A stretch of 64,000 nucleotides of DNA. Origin: Bacillus kwashiorkori (GTDB lineage Bacteria; Bacillota; Bacilli; Bacillales; Caldibacillaceae). The stretch lies in the NCBI RefSeq assembly GCF_001375515.1, contig NZ_CTDX01000012.1:162389-226388 (forward strand). The letters are read 5' to 3'. This document shows positions 10,269-19,775 of this stretch, one piece after another. The position numbers and the translations under genes are program-made. The notes under the pieces were generated by a model. The model searched no databases, was not told the origin of the DNA, and worked only from the letters and a program-made list of their open reading frames with translations. Every line of letters starts with the position of its first letter. The first letter of the stretch is position 1.

Positions 10269-11828
10269 ATGGATATGGAGACGCTATTATCGTTTCAATG
10301 GGGGGCAATGCTACCTGAGTTTATCATTCTCGGTACAGCAACAATCCTTGCGATACTCGATTTATTTTTATCGAAAAAGGTTTCTCGAACCATTCTCGGT
10401 TGGCTAGGAGCGGCTGGCATTGCGGCAGCATTAATTTCCCTTGCACCACAACTCGGTTCACAACCTGTCTCGATTTTGTTTGATACGTTTTATTTGGACG
10501 GTTTTGCAATCGTATTTAAATTCGTCCTCCTGCTCGGTACGTTGTTACTCATCTTGTTAGCAACAGGGAGCAACGATAAAGAAGGAATGGAAAAATACAA
10601 AGGCGAATATTATTATTTACTGTTGACTGCTTTATTAGGAGGATTAATAATCACTTCTAGCTTAGATATGTTAACACTTTTTATCGGGCTTGAGTTACTT
10701 TCCATCAGTTCCTACATTTTAGTTGCTTTAAGAAAAAAATCGCTTGCATCAAGTGAGTCCGGTATGAAATATGTATTAAATGGGGGAATTGCCTCTGCGA
10801 TTACATTATTCGGGTTCAGCTATTTATACGGGGTAACGGGAACGAGTAATTTGCGTGAAATGGGAGTTCAAATAGCGAAGGGTTTAGATGCAAGTTTGTT
10901 ATATCTCGTTCTAATAGCATGTATTTTTGTCTTAGTTGGGTTAAGTTTTAAAATGGCCACTATCCCGTATCATATGTGGGCACCAGACGTTTATGAAGGA
11001 GCCCCAACAATCGTAACAGGGTTTTTAAGTGTCGTATCAAAAGCAGCCGGCTTCGTTTTATTTATTCGGTTAGTGTTAGTTGTTTTTCCTAGTATAGAAA
11101 TAGTTGTCGGGAAACGAACATGGTCTGGGATTGAATTTTTCCAAGACATCTTCATCTTGGTAGCGATAATAACGATGTTCGTCGGAAATATAATGGCCAT
11201 TCGCCAAAGAAATGTAAAGCGAATGCTCGCTTACTCGAGCATTGGTCATGCTGGCTTTCTTTTAGCTGGCTTTGCAACATTGTCAGTTACTTCTATGGAA
11301 GCGGTTTGGTTTTATTTACTAGCTTACACGTTCATGACAGTCGGTGTGTTTGCAATAATTTATGTAGTTACAGAAAAAAACTGCGATAGACAGGAGCAGG
11401 TCGGTAGTTCACCACATGTGAAAGGATCCGCCGATATTAGCCATTTTGCTGGACTTTATCGGACATCTCCATGGATGGCAGTAATGATGACGGTGTTCCT
11501 TTTGTCACTAGCGGGCATTCCCGGCACGGCTGGTTTTATTGCGAAACTGCAAATTATTATGAGTGCGCTCAATGGGGAAACGATGCAATTTTATTTAGTT
11601 GTAAGCATTATTATTGCCACCATTCTGTCATACGTCTATTATTTTAGTATAATAATTCAACTGTTTTTCCGTCCAGCGGCAACGGAGGTAAAACCAGGAC
11701 CGACTACACCGTTTTCAGTAATTATCGGTTTTTGCGTATTTGCCACCATTTGGCTCGGTATTCTTCCCAATACAGCACTCGACTTTTTTACGAATACATT
11801 CCAAAGTTTGTCGTTTTTCTTGGAATAG
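10269..11828 (+). CDS. nuoN: NADH-quinone oxidoreductase subunit N
   Basis: NuoN is the third antiporter-like subunit of complex I, 519 residues. Seen: LLTALLGGLIITSSLDMLTLFIGLELLSISSYILVAL, the lysine-bearing segment FKMATIPYHMWAPDVYEGAPTIVTGFLSVVSKAAGF and VKRMLAYSSIGHAGFLLAGFA. The start is ATG 10269 directly after the nuoM stop; ATG 10275 is a close alternative after AGGGGGTGG. It ends the nuo operon. A plausible terminator lies 175 bases downstream. No nuoE, F or G is present in the operon. Confidence 0.96.
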   Translation: MDMETLLSFQWGAMLPEFIILGTATILAILDLFLSKKVSRTILGWLGAAGIAAALISLAPQLGSQPVSILFDTFYLDGFAIVFKFVLLLGTLLLILLATGSNDKEGMEKYKGEYYYLLLTALLGGLIITSSLDMLTLFIGLELLSISSYILVALRKKSLASSESGMKYVLNGGIASAITLFGFSYLYGVTGTSNLREMGVQIAKGLDASLLYLVLIACIFVLVGLSFKMATIPYHMWAPDVYEGAPTIVTGFLSVVSKAAGFVLFIRLVLVVFPSIEIVVGKRTWSGIEFFQDIFILVAIITMFVGNIMAIRQRNVKRMLAYSSIGHAGFLLAGFATLSVTSMEAVWFYLLAYTFMTVGVFAIIYVVTEKNCDRQEQVGSSPHVKGSADISHFAGLYRTSPWMAVMMTVFLLSLAGIPGTAGFIAKLQIIMSALNGETMQFYLVVSIIIATILSYVYYFSIIIQLFFRPAATEVKPGPTTPFSVIIGFCVFATIWLGILPNTALDFFTNTFQSLSFFLE

Positions 11829-12642
11829 TTTTTAGTTTAGCAGTAGTTCTATTGGGGAAAAAACAATGGACATATAAAGAATCGCCTTTGGGATAACGCT
11901 TTTCACAAAAGGACGTAAAGTCACTGGCAACATGAGCGGTACGGCAGGAAAGAACAATCACTATACGTAAGAAGTGCAGCAAAAAATTATAACAATTAAG
12001 GCAGCTCCTCGAAATAGGTTGGACGTTTAATCGGGGAGTTTATTTTTTCTGACTATCTTGTTAAAAAAGTTAGAGCACATACTGAAGGAAATATTGATTA
12101 CATAGAATGGCGCAAAATTTCTGTTATCGCTATCCATTTGTAGGAGGGACATGATGCGGATGGGAATAAAGGCGAATGCGAATAATAACGCCGCGAACTT
12201 AAACACTAATGGAATGCTAAAGGGAAAACTAGTGTAAGGGAAGGATGTATTAAATAGATCGAAAGTGGTAAGTGGCGCAAAATTCTGATTCATTACAAGT
12301 ATTTTCTTGTTTTTTTATAACTTTGTAAAGAATGGAAACATAATAGTTAATAAAACCACATATATTTTATGTTACAATAAAATGGTTAAAGTCCCTGTCT
12401 ATTCATGTAACAATGAAAGGGACTCCATCACCTTCGACAGCCCAAAAGAAAAGGAATATCTGTGCGGAAATGGAAGTGATGGTGTAAATGTCTAGCTAGA
12501 AATGAGTCACTTTATCACTGTATCGCTGGCTTCAGACTGAATAGCTTTTTAGGTGACTAAACAAATTTCGATATCGGTTTCACACAAATTAATAGGTAAA
12601 ACAATAAAACAAACTTATTATTGAAGGGGAAGGTGAAGGATA
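11829..12642. other. Intergenic region nuoN to the DUF1146 gene
   Basis: About 810 bases without a convincing gene. It contains the nuo terminator (12003-12050) and a hairpin in which AGTCCC 12390-12395 pairs with GGGACT 12419-12424, with an inner TTCAT/ATGAA stem. That hairpin could belong to an untranslated leader or a small RNA, but nothing else supports this. Confidence 0.5.
12003..12050 (+). terminator. Probable nuo operon terminator
   Basis: AGCTCCTCGA pairs with TCGGGGAGTT (two wobble pairs) and is followed by TATTTTTTCT. Confidence 0.65.
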
Positions 12643-12879
12643 ATGCTGAACGATTTCGGTATTAGCAGCCTTTTTAGTATTATTTCCCATTTAATTTTTA
12701 TCGGCTTGGCATGGTGGGCATTGCAATCATTAGATTTTGAAAAATTTTTACGAAAAAACCATGTCGCCCAAGCTAGACTACTTTACATATTTATGGCGGT
12801 AGCGCTCGGTACCCTAGTAAGCAACTTTTTCCTTGACTACTTAAGGTGGGCCGACCAACTAATTTACATTTTTCAATAA
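12643..12879 (+). CDS. ywzB: DUF1146 family membrane protein (YwzB-like)
   Basis: A 78-residue protein with two hydrophobic segments: SLFSIISHLIFIGLAWWALQ (about 9-28) and ARLLYIFMAVALGTLVSNFFLDYL (about 44-67). The SHL-x-F-x3-A-W-W-A-L-Q pattern is typical of the DUF1146/YwzB family, which lies next to ywmB-murAA in many Bacilli. Its function is unknown. GAAGGGGAAGGTGAAGG precedes the ATG. A GGGGGACTGTCCCC repeat lies 36 bases after the stop. Confidence 0.85.
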   Translation: MLNDFGISSLFSIISHLIFIGLAWWALQSLDFEKFLRKNHVAQARLLYIFMAVALGTLVSNFFLDYLRWADQLIYIFQ

Positions 12880-12915
12880 ACCGCATCCATGTGCACTTTC
12901 ACACTTTAGCAGAGT

Positions 12916-12930
12916 GGGGGACTGTCCCCA
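12916..12930. repeat. GGGGGACTGTCCCC palindromic repeat
   Basis: A single copy in the spacer between the DUF1146 gene and ywmB. The palindromic core is the same as the copies at 5769, 15160 and 42774-42825. Confidence 0.85.
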
Positions 12931-13050
12931 AAATAGGTCAATACAATTAAACTTGTTGCATCCTCATTTTTTGTCAGACTATGACGAGTTTTACCATGTA
13001 TTGAATCCTTTTATTTAACCAACAATGGTTAGTAAAGGGAGAGATGTAAA

Positions 13051-13809
13051 ATGGGGAAAAGGAATAAAATTTTTATCCAAATAACAGTGTGTGCTGCAAT
13101 ATTTATTTTTATTCTTACAATTCATGGAAAAACTGTCCAAGTCACAAATCAAACAGATTTGAATAAAATGATGGCAGCAGTTGAAAAAATGAATGGGCAA
13201 TTGACACAGTGGTCAATTTTTTCTAGAGAAGAATTAGAAAAAAATATGACGACGAACGAATTAGTGAATAAAGAAAAAGAGTGGAAAGAAAAATTTCCAC
13301 AATTTCAATGGGAGAAACAACATATTAACAACCAATGGCAGTTAATCGGCACATACTACAATTCAAAACATCAGTATGAAGAAAACCTCAAACTAACTGC
13401 TAACCTCTATGAAAATGGTATTCAAGGCTTTGTTTTATACGAAATAAAAGGTGAAAAATGGGATTCCCACATTGCAAACTTTTTAAACGACCATCAACAA
13501 AAAATGGTGGCATCTATATCCCAAAAACATCCAATAATTTTCTCTTGTATAAGTGGAGAATTCAGTGATATGATTAGTCTCGTTGAATCAAATAAAATGG
13601 ATGAAATGATCGAAACTTTTAATGGAAAAATAATTGAAAAATTGACCGAAGAAAAGTTTGTTTCCATAACAATGAATTCAAATCTTTTTGCATATGAATT
13701 ACCATCTGAAAATGGTTCCTTTAATATGCAATTTTCATTACGTGAAGGCCAAATGGGTGAGAAGACAAGTTTTGTCATTGGCACACCTATTATAACTGTT
13801 GAATATTAA
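13051..13809 (+). CDS. ywmB: YwmB-family protein
   Basis: A 252-residue protein with an N-terminal hydrophobic segment (about residues 8-25, ITVCAAIFIFILTIHG) that could be a signal peptide or anchor, so it is probably exported. The rest is mixed alpha/beta and charged. Position immediately upstream of murAA and after the ywzB-like gene identifies it as YwmB, a conserved Bacillus family with a TBP-like fold annotation and no established function. GGGAGAGATG precedes the ATG. It ends 33 bases before murAA, so the two are probably co-transcribed. Confidence 0.82.
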   Translation: MGKRNKIFIQITVCAAIFIFILTIHGKTVQVTNQTDLNKMMAAVEKMNGQLTQWSIFSREELEKNMTTNELVNKEKEWKEKFPQFQWEKQHINNQWQLIGTYYNSKHQYEENLKLTANLYENGIQGFVLYEIKGEKWDSHIANFLNDHQQKMVASISQKHPIIFSCISGEFSDMISLVESNKMDEMIETFNGKIIEKLTEEKFVSITMNSNLFAYELPSENGSFNMQFSLREGQMGEKTSFVIGTPIITVEY

Positions 13810-13842
13810 TATAAAAGATACTGGACGCGGAGGGGAATACTC

Positions 13843-15159
13843 TTGGAAAAAATCATCGTCCGCGGCGGAAGAAAATTGAACGGCACTGTAAAAATTGAGG
13901 GAGCCAAAAATGCCGTTTTACCTGTAATCGCCGCATCGCTACTTGCAAGTGATGGAAGAAGCATCATTCATGAAGTACCGGCTCTTTCTGATGTTTATAC
14001 AATAAATGAAGTGTTAAGATATTTAAATGCTGATGTTACTTTTGAAAACAATACGGTGGAAATTAATGCATCAAAAGAGTTAAAGAAAGAAGCACCATTT
14101 GAATATGTAAGAAAAATGCGTGCCTCTGTATTAGTGATGGGTTCATTACTGGCTCGTCTCGGAAAAGCACGTGTAGCATTGCCAGGTGGTTGTGCAATTG
14201 GCACTAGACCAATTGATCAGCACTTAAAAGGTTTTGAAGCAATGGGAGCGGTTGTTAAAGTCGGAAATGGCTTTATTGAAGCAGAAGTAGAAGGTCGCCT
14301 CCAAGGTGCGAAAATTTATCTCGATATTCCAAGTGTAGGTGCAACTGAAAACATCATGATGGCTGCAACACTTGCAGAAGGTACGACAATTATTGAAAAC
14401 TGTGCAAAAGAACCAGAAATTGTTGATTTAGCAAACTACTTAACAAAAATGGGAGCGATTGTTAAAGGAGCGGGAACAGAAACTATTCGTATCGAAGGTG
14501 TGGAAAAACTCCATGGCGCTGAACATACGATTATCCCTGACCGAATTGAAGCAGGAACATTTATTACTGCAGCTGCCATTACAAAGGGCAATGTATTAAT
14601 TAAAGGAATCGTTCCAGAACATATTTCTTCCCTAATTGCAAAGTTGGAAGAAATGGGTGTTATTTTTATCGAAGAAAGTGAAGGAATTCGTGTTATCGGC
14701 CCTGAACGCATTAAAGCAGTTGACATAAAAACAATGCCACATCCAGGCTTCCCAACAGATATGCAAGCGCAAATGATGGCATTACTTCTTCGTGCACACG
14801 GAACAAGTATCATTACTGAAACTGTGTTTGAAAATCGTTTCATGCACGTCGAAGAATTCCGTCGCATGAATGCAGATATTAAAATCGAAGGTCGCTCTGT
14901 AATCATTAACGGTCCATCGAAATTGCAAGGTGCCGAAGTTGGTGCTACTGATTTACGCGCAGGTGCTGCCCTCGTAATCGCTGGTCTTGCATCAGAAGGC
15001 ATTACGCAAGTCACCGAACTCAAACATATCGATCGCGGCTACGTTAACTTCCACGGCAAACTCGCTGCTCTCGGAGCAAACATCGAACGCATCACCGTCG
15101 AAGAAGAAAACGACCTAACCGACCACATCATCACACCACTCGCCGCTAACATGAAATAA
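13843..15159 (+). CDS. murAA: UDP-N-acetylglucosamine 1-carboxyvinyltransferase
   Basis: MurA transfers enolpyruvate from PEP to UDP-GlcNAc, the first committed step of peptidoglycan synthesis in the cytoplasm. The 438-residue protein shows the substrate-binding Lys22-Asn23 in EGAKNAVLP and the catalytic Cys 117 in [15 protein letters not shown], the fosfomycin target. The start is TTG 13843, with GGAGGGG seven bases upstream. Downstream neighbours (spoIID) and upstream ywmB match the murAA locus rather than murAB. The last ~150 coding bases are markedly C-rich, and the stop codon abuts a palindromic repeat. Confidence 0.97.
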   Translation: MEKIIVRGGRKLNGTVKIEGAKNAVLPVIAASLLASDGRSIIHEVPALSDVYTINEVLRYLNADVTFENNTVEINASKELKKEAPFEYVRKMRASVLVMGSLLARLGKARVALPGGCAIGTRPIDQHLKGFEAMGAVVKVGNGFIEAEVEGRLQGAKIYLDIPSVGATENIMMAATLAEGTTIIENCAKEPEIVDLANYLTKMGAIVKGAGTETIRIEGVEKLHGAEHTIIPDRIEAGTFITAAAITKGNVLIKGIVPEHISSLIAKLEEMGVIFIEESEGIRVIGPERIKAVDIKTMPHPGFPTDMQAQMMALLLRAHGTSIITETVFENRFMHVEEFRRMNADIKIEGRSVIINGPSKLQGAEVGATDLRAGAALVIAGLASEGITQVTELKHIDRGYVNFHGKLAALGANIERITVEEENDLTDHIITPLAANMK

Positions 15160-15173
15160 GGGGGACTGTCCCC
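15160..15173. repeat. GGGGGACTGTCCCC palindromic repeat at the murAA stop
   Basis: The repeat begins on the base after the murAA TAA. Confidence 0.85.
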
Positions 15174-15181
15174 ATTAGTAT

Positions 15182-15236
15182 AAAAAGCTAAGGATAATAT
15201 AGTCAGCTCAAGGCTTATATTTTCTTTAGCTTTTTA
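15182..15236 (+). terminator. murAA terminator
   Basis: AAAAAGCTAAGG pairs with CTTTAGCTTTTT and runs into a T-rich tail. Confidence 0.8.
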
Positions 15237-15684
15237 TTATACATATGAAGATAAGACAAAAATATTAAATATTTTACAAAAAATTTGTTGTTGTTTCCAG
15301 CACACAACCTCAATCAATCAAAAATCAGAACCCTCAAATTCATCCACCCACCCAATTAAAACAAGTCACACAGCGTCATACCCACAAATCCCAAATCCCA
15401 ATCCCAATCCCAAACCACACCCAAAACCACCCCAAATCCACCAATTAAAAACTCCCACCCCCAAACCATTCAATAAAAGGACAAACTCTATTATTTATAA
15501 AATATTTTCTTAGTTTTTTAGGTATAAAAGCCTGTCTATTTCCATATGTATTTAATATAAAACATATTTTATCTTAAAAGATAAAGGTAAAAAGAGTTGC
15601 TACTCCTCTGCAACAAATACCAGAAACATTGCATGCTTTAAAAAAACTGAATAAAGAGCTTATTACACTATGGGAGGCGTTATC
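15237..15684. other. Intergenic region murAA to spoIID with a G-free, C/A-rich tract
   Basis: No gene is seen. Bases 15376-15478 contain no G at all on the + strand. Within it, four CCC tracts at 15390-15411 are spaced 4, 3 and 3 bases apart, so the opposite strand fits the G-quadruplex pattern GGG-N3-GGG-N3-GGG-N4-GGG. The rest is AT-rich and should hold the spoIID promoter, which I could not place with confidence. Confidence 0.7.
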
Positions 15685-16716
15685 TTGAAAAACATCAAGC
15701 CAATTGCAGTCGTTGTCATTTTACTATCTATCGCCGTGTTATTAATTCCAACTATATTAGTTCTCCCGTTTTCACTAGAGAAGGCGAGTGGAAAATTAGT
15801 AGAGACAACCAAAAGGGAAAAAGACCTTGAAGTACTACTCGCAGAAGCTTCCCCCCTTGAAGTTACCGTTTATCGGACTGAAAAGGGCGAAGTAGAAACA
15901 TTACCACTCGAACAATACGTTGCTGGTGTAGTAGCTTCCGAAATGCCCGCAGTCTTTGAAGAAGAGGCATTAAAAGCACAAAGCTTAGCAGCAAGAACGT
16001 ATATTGTACGTCAACTACTCGCAAATGAAAAAACAAAATTGCCAAAAGGAGCGATCGTTGGAGATACGCAACAATACCAAGTATATAAAGATGAAGAACA
16101 ACTAAAGGAACAATGGGAATCCGAAGCTAATTACAAAAAAAACATGAACAAAATTCGCCAAGCAGTATATGAAACGCGCGGTCAAATAATCATTTATCAA
16201 AACGAACCGATCACACCATCTTATTTTTCAACAAGCAATGGATTTACCGAAAACTCTGAAGCATATTGGACAAACGCATTTCCATACTTAAAAACCGTTG
16301 AAAGTCCTTGGGATCTACACTCCCCGAAGTATTTAGACAAAAAAATAATCCCAGTGAAAGAATTTGAAAAAGCATTAGGTGTAAAACTCGGTCAATCTAA
16401 TAACATTGGTCAAATTACCGCTAGAACACCTGGAAATCGTGTTGCCGAAGTAAAAATAAATAACAAAACTTTCACTGGTCGGGAAATTAGGGAGAAACTA
16501 GAACTAAAATCAGCAGACTTCACATGGGAGCGAAAAGGAGAACAAATCATTATCACGACAAAAGGATACGGACACGGTGTCGGAATGAGCCAATATGGGG
16601 CAAACGGAATGGCAACAGAGGGAAAATCATACGATGAAATTATCAAATACTATTACAAAAATGTAGAAATTTCCGAAGCCAACCATTTTCTCGAAAAACA
16701 AATTGCGAAAAAATAA
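15685..16716 (+). CDS. spoIID: Stage II sporulation protein D (lytic transglycosylase of engulfment)
   Basis: SpoIID cuts septal peptidoglycan during forespore engulfment, acting with SpoIIM and SpoIIP in the mother cell. An N-terminal membrane segment (about 6-29) is followed by the SpoIID domain with LEQYVAGVVASEMPAV (Glu about residue 86, the family's catalytic position), ALKAQSLAARTY, and the C-terminal GYGHGVGMSQYGANGMA. TTG 15685, with GGGAGG seven bases upstream, gives 343 residues, the length I recall for B. subtilis; ATG 15670 is less likely. Confidence 0.96.
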   Translation: MKNIKPIAVVVILLSIAVLLIPTILVLPFSLEKASGKLVETTKREKDLEVLLAEASPLEVTVYRTEKGEVETLPLEQYVAGVVASEMPAVFEEEALKAQSLAARTYIVRQLLANEKTKLPKGAIVGDTQQYQVYKDEEQLKEQWESEANYKKNMNKIRQAVYETRGQIIIYQNEPITPSYFSTSNGFTENSEAYWTNAFPYLKTVESPWDLHSPKYLDKKIIPVKEFEKALGVKLGQSNNIGQITARTPGNRVAEVKINNKTFTGREIREKLELKSADFTWERKGEQIIITTKGYGHGVGMSQYGANGMATEGKSYDEIIKYYYKNVEISEANHFLEKQIAKK

Positions 16717-16717
16717 C

Positions 16718-16765
16718 AAAAAGGTTTTGCGTCACAAAACAAATGTGGCTGCAAAACCTTTTTTT
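16718..16765 (+). terminator. spoIID terminator
   Basis: AAAAAGGTTTTGC pairs with GCAAAACCTTTTT and is followed by T. It probably also serves the convergent gene on the other strand. Confidence 0.85.
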
Positions 16766-16831
16766 ACGAACTCACCGCAAAATCTAGCTCCAAGTTAGAA
16801 AGTACAACAATCTCTTACTTTCCACAACACC

Positions 16832-17398
16832 CTACTCGGGTCGGAACCATCTTTCTACTTTAGTAAACAATCCCGATAGCTTCCCTTTTTTCAAAAAATA
16901 AGAGCGCCAAACAATCCAATAACCAACCGCCACACCTATCGCGTCTTTAACAAAATCAATAACGGTAGCCGACCGGTAAGGTACAAATGCCTGATGTATC
17001 TCATCTATTAAACCCCATAAACAAGAAAGGATTGCAACTATTAAATTGGCTCGCCTCGTTAACTTCCCATCTACTAATAAAAATAACACAAATAATAAAT
17101 AAAGAATTCCAAACTCTACTAAATGGAGCGACTCCTTTATAAATGAATCGTGAACATGAAAATTCACAATCGCATCAGCCGGTCTGCTAGACAAAAACCA
17201 AATAAATCCCATATAAGTAAATGGTAATACGCGCACGATCCACCGCAAAGTAATCAAATTCAAAAACCTCCTATTCCCATAAAAAATAACTGAAAATGGA
17301 ACTAAAGAAAATTTTATCATGAAAAAACCTACGTTCAACAGAATTATCCTCTTATTAAACCTCATCTTTGCAAATAACATAATTTTCCTGTCCATCAC
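16832..17398 (-). CDS. ywnJ: VanZ-like family membrane protein (YwnJ-like)
   Basis: A 188-residue VanZ-family membrane protein. Five hydrophobic stretches are seen. The family motif is present: HLVEFGILYLLF, then LWGLIDEIHQAFVPYRSATVIDFVKDAIGVAVGY, with the conserved D-E-x-H-Q and the two later Asp residues. Function is not settled for chromosomal members; VanZ itself affects teicoplanin resistance. It is divergent from spoIIQ, the arrangement of ywnJ in B. subtilis. The start is uncertain: Met about 27 (MIKFSLVPFS) would remove a charged N-terminal extension. Confidence 0.85.
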   Translation of the reverse strand: MMDRKIMLFAKMRFNKRIILLNVGFFMIKFSLVPFSVIFYGNRRFLNLITLRWIVRVLPFTYMGFIWFLSSRPADAIVNFHVHDSFIKESLHLVEFGILYLLFVLFLLVDGKLTRRANLIVAILSCLWGLIDEIHQAFVPYRSATVIDFVKDAIGVAVGYWIVWRSYFLKKGKLSGLFTKVERWFRPE

Positions 17399-17613
17399 AA
17401 AGTTTTAATTACAATCGGACTCACACAACGGTACTGTAAAACAAGCGTCCCATCAACAATTTACAGCAAAATACACAAAAACTCGACAAATTTTTAATAA
17501 AATTTCATTAAAAAATGCATAAAACGAAAAAAATTACAAAAAATAAACAAAAAAGTGTTTTAAAGAGTATATAATTCTCGTTTTCTGTTCAAAATATGCT
17601 TGAGGTGATGAAA

Positions 17614-18465
17614 ATGAGAGAGGAAGAAAAGAAACAATCTTCTCGCAAAATTGGCATTCAACGCTTTTTCAAAAAACAGTGGGTATATCCTGCCATCTAT
17701 ATTGGGGCGGCAGCAATTTTAATCGCATCTGTACTTTGGTTCCAAGGCAGAGGTAATGAAGGTGCAAATCCAGACAACTTCGGTTACGGAGAAAATCCAA
17801 ATAGACAAATTGCAGAAAATGACTCCGTAGAAGTTGGCAAACCAGTAGAAAACTTCAAATGGCCGGTGGCAAATCCAGATCAAGTCGAAATTAAAACACC
17901 ATTCTATGATGCAAATGCATCAGAAGAGGAACAAGAAGCGGCACTAATCTCCTATAACGACAACAGCTTCCAACCTAATACAGGGATTGCTATTGCTGCG
18001 AAAAATGGTGAAGAATTCGACGTAGTTGCTAGTATGAGCGGTACTGTTAAAGCGGTGGAAGATGATAGCTTCTTAGGAAATAAAATTGTAATTGAGCACG
18101 CTGACGGTGTCGTTACACATTACCAAGCAGTAAAAGATATTCAAGTAAAAGTTGGCGACAAAGTAAAACAAGGTCAAAAACTTGCTACTGCTAGTAAAAG
18201 CATGTTCAACGAAGAAGCAGGAGTACATGTCCATTTTGAAATTCGTAAAAATAACAAACCGTTAAACCCACTGGAGTACTTTGAAAAATCACTAGCTTCC
18301 GTCATGGCTGAAGATTCTAGTGATGCAAACAAAGAAGACGAAAAAGCAGACGAATCGGAAGAAAAAGCAGATGAATCTAACGAAAACAGTGAAGAAGATT
18401 CAAACAAGGAACAAGAAGATAAAGAAGACTCCGATGCCAATGACAATGCAAACAACGAGTCTTAA
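17614..18465 (+). CDS. spoIIQ: Stage II sporulation protein Q (forespore, LytM-like domain)
   Basis: SpoIIQ is a forespore membrane protein that pairs with SpoIIIAH across the septum to hold engulfing membranes and build the feeding channel. ATG 17614 after GAGGTGAT gives the characteristic MREEEKK start and 283 residues. A transmembrane segment lies at about 29-47, and an M23/LytM domain at about 120-220 (VASMSGTVKAV, VGDKVKQGQKLA, VHVHFEIRKN). In that domain the first metal His/Asp pair of active M23 enzymes reads NTGIAIA, so the peptidase site is degenerate. The last ~60 residues are a Glu/Asp/Ser-rich acidic tail. Confidence 0.95.
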   Translation: MREEEKKQSSRKIGIQRFFKKQWVYPAIYIGAAAILIASVLWFQGRGNEGANPDNFGYGENPNRQIAENDSVEVGKPVENFKWPVANPDQVEIKTPFYDANASEEEQEAALISYNDNSFQPNTGIAIAAKNGEEFDVVASMSGTVKAVEDDSFLGNKIVIEHADGVVTHYQAVKDIQVKVGDKVKQGQKLATASKSMFNEEAGVHVHFEIRKNNKPLNPLEYFEKSLASVMAEDSSDANKEDEKADESEEKADESNENSEEDSNKEQEDKEDSDANDNANNES

Positions 18466-18501
18466 AAATTAAAATTTCCCCCTTTAGAAATAGATTTGCA
18501 T

Positions 18502-18533
18502 GGGGCTGCCTATTTGGTGGCTCCTATTTTTTT
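18502..18533 (+). terminator. spoIIQ terminator
   Basis: GGGGCTGCC pairs with GGTGGCTCC, with wobble pairs, over a TATTT loop and is followed by TATTTTTTT. Confidence 0.7.
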
Positions 18534-19398
18534 GTAAAAATCTTAAATGTGGGCATCAATCAGTGAAATAGCAGTCATCCTCGTGGGACAAAATTTTCAA
18601 GTTTAAACCAGGAAGAAAGAAAAAACTCTAAATTTTTCTAGCATTTTTACTAACTTCAAAAATAAAATGATAGAACACCAGTCATTATATATAGTCCATT
18701 CCGTTCCTTAAAAAACACCCTTCGACAATTAAGATTAATTTCAGAAAAGAAACTACCAAATTCGACTTATTTCTCAGGAAATATGGAGAATTTTGTTGCT
18801 CCTAAAAGAAATAAAGCGAAACTAGTCAAACATTGTCAGCCACTTTAGTGTCCCTATCTTACAACAATTTTTCCAAATATAGGCTTGTCCTTATTATTCT
18901 TTTCGTGCATATTCCCTTCTTTAAGCTAATACAATGTTACAAACTCAATTTTGAGCGACTTTAAACGGTGGAATAAATGTAACTTAGAGTTAAAAAAATT
19001 TTATCAAAAAAAGGGAAAAGCGTTCCTACCTGTCCCACCAAATGAAAAAGTCAAACAATGAAAGACAGCGTAAGTACTTCCCATTCAAAAAGTCGCTAAA
19101 AAATTTTTCTAAACAGCAAGAGAATAAACAAAAGAGAGTGTTTGAGGTGAGGAATCGTATAATTTCAGCTTAGATGTACTTAAAAAACATAAGCAAATAA
19201 CAGAGCTTCAGAAAGTACACGCTTTCTGCCGCATAAAGTTTTTTCAAAAAAACCTATACATAATCCGACTAAAAGGGACAAAAGGAAGTACAGAAATAAA
19301 CAGAACCGTTCTTTATGCGGGAAGGAAATAGTATTTCGACAAGTGAAAGCGAGTCTCATTTCACACTTCTCACATCCAAAATACAGGAGGCGAGTGGT
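18534..19398. other. Long non-coding stretch between spoIIQ and spoIIID
   Basis: About 865 AT-rich bases in which I see no convincing gene on either strand. It should contain the mother-cell promoter of spoIIID. The frame of spoIIID is open back to 19315, but those residues are not part of the family. Confidence 0.5.
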
Positions 19399-19665
19399 GT
19401 GCACGATTACATCAAAGAAAGAACGATCAAGATTGGAAAGTATATCGTGGAGACGAGAAAAACGGTTCGCGTCATAGCGAAAGAGTTTGGCGTATCCAAA
19501 AGTACTGTCCACAAAGATTTAACGGAACGACTGCCGGAAATCAACCCAGAACTTGCAACAGAAGTAAAAGAAATCCTAGACTATCACAAATCAATCCGGC
19601 ATATCCGAGGAGGTGAAGCAACAAAACAAAAGTATAAGCGGGAAGAGGAGAAGGTGCTGAAATAG
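19399..19665 (+). CDS. spoIIID: Stage III sporulation protein D, mother-cell transcription factor
   Basis: SpoIIID is a small DNA-binding regulator of the sigmaE regulon and of sigK in the mother cell. The 88-residue product begins MHDYIKERTIKIGKYIVE, as in B. subtilis. It has the helix-turn-helix VRVIAKEFGVSKSTVHKDL (about 24-42) and the basic C-terminal helix with HKSIRHIRGGEATKQKYK. Start GTG 19399 is set by AGGAGG eight bases upstream. In B. subtilis mbl follows directly; here a 15-kb island separates them. Confidence 0.96.
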   Translation: MHDYIKERTIKIGKYIVETRKTVRVIAKEFGVSKSTVHKDLTERLPEINPELATEVKEILDYHKSIRHIRGGEATKQKYKREEEKVLK

Positions 19666-19730
19666 AACAAAATTCATTCAAATCAATTTCAAATCTTAAG
19701 TATGCGATACTTTTATTTAAAATGGCCATA

Positions 19731-19775
19731 CCCAAGGTGAACAGTTAATTACTGTTTGCCTTGGGTTTTATTTAT
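19731..19775 (+). terminator. spoIIID terminator
   Basis: CCCAAGG pairs with CCTTGGG, with an inner ACAGT/ACTGT stem, followed by TTTTATTTATTT. It marks the left edge of the inserted island. Confidence 0.85.

Noticed and set aside
12307-12495. 62-codon open frame between nuoN and the DUF1146 gene
   Set aside because: No ribosome site, no recognisable motif and atypical composition; it overlaps a hairpin.
14436-15023. Long open frame on the minus strand opposite murAA (195 codons)
   Set aside because: It overlaps a certain gene completely, has no family resemblance and follows from murAA codon bias.
18534-19398. Degraded gene between spoIIQ and spoIIID
   Set aside because: No frame or motif is consistent enough to call a pseudogene.
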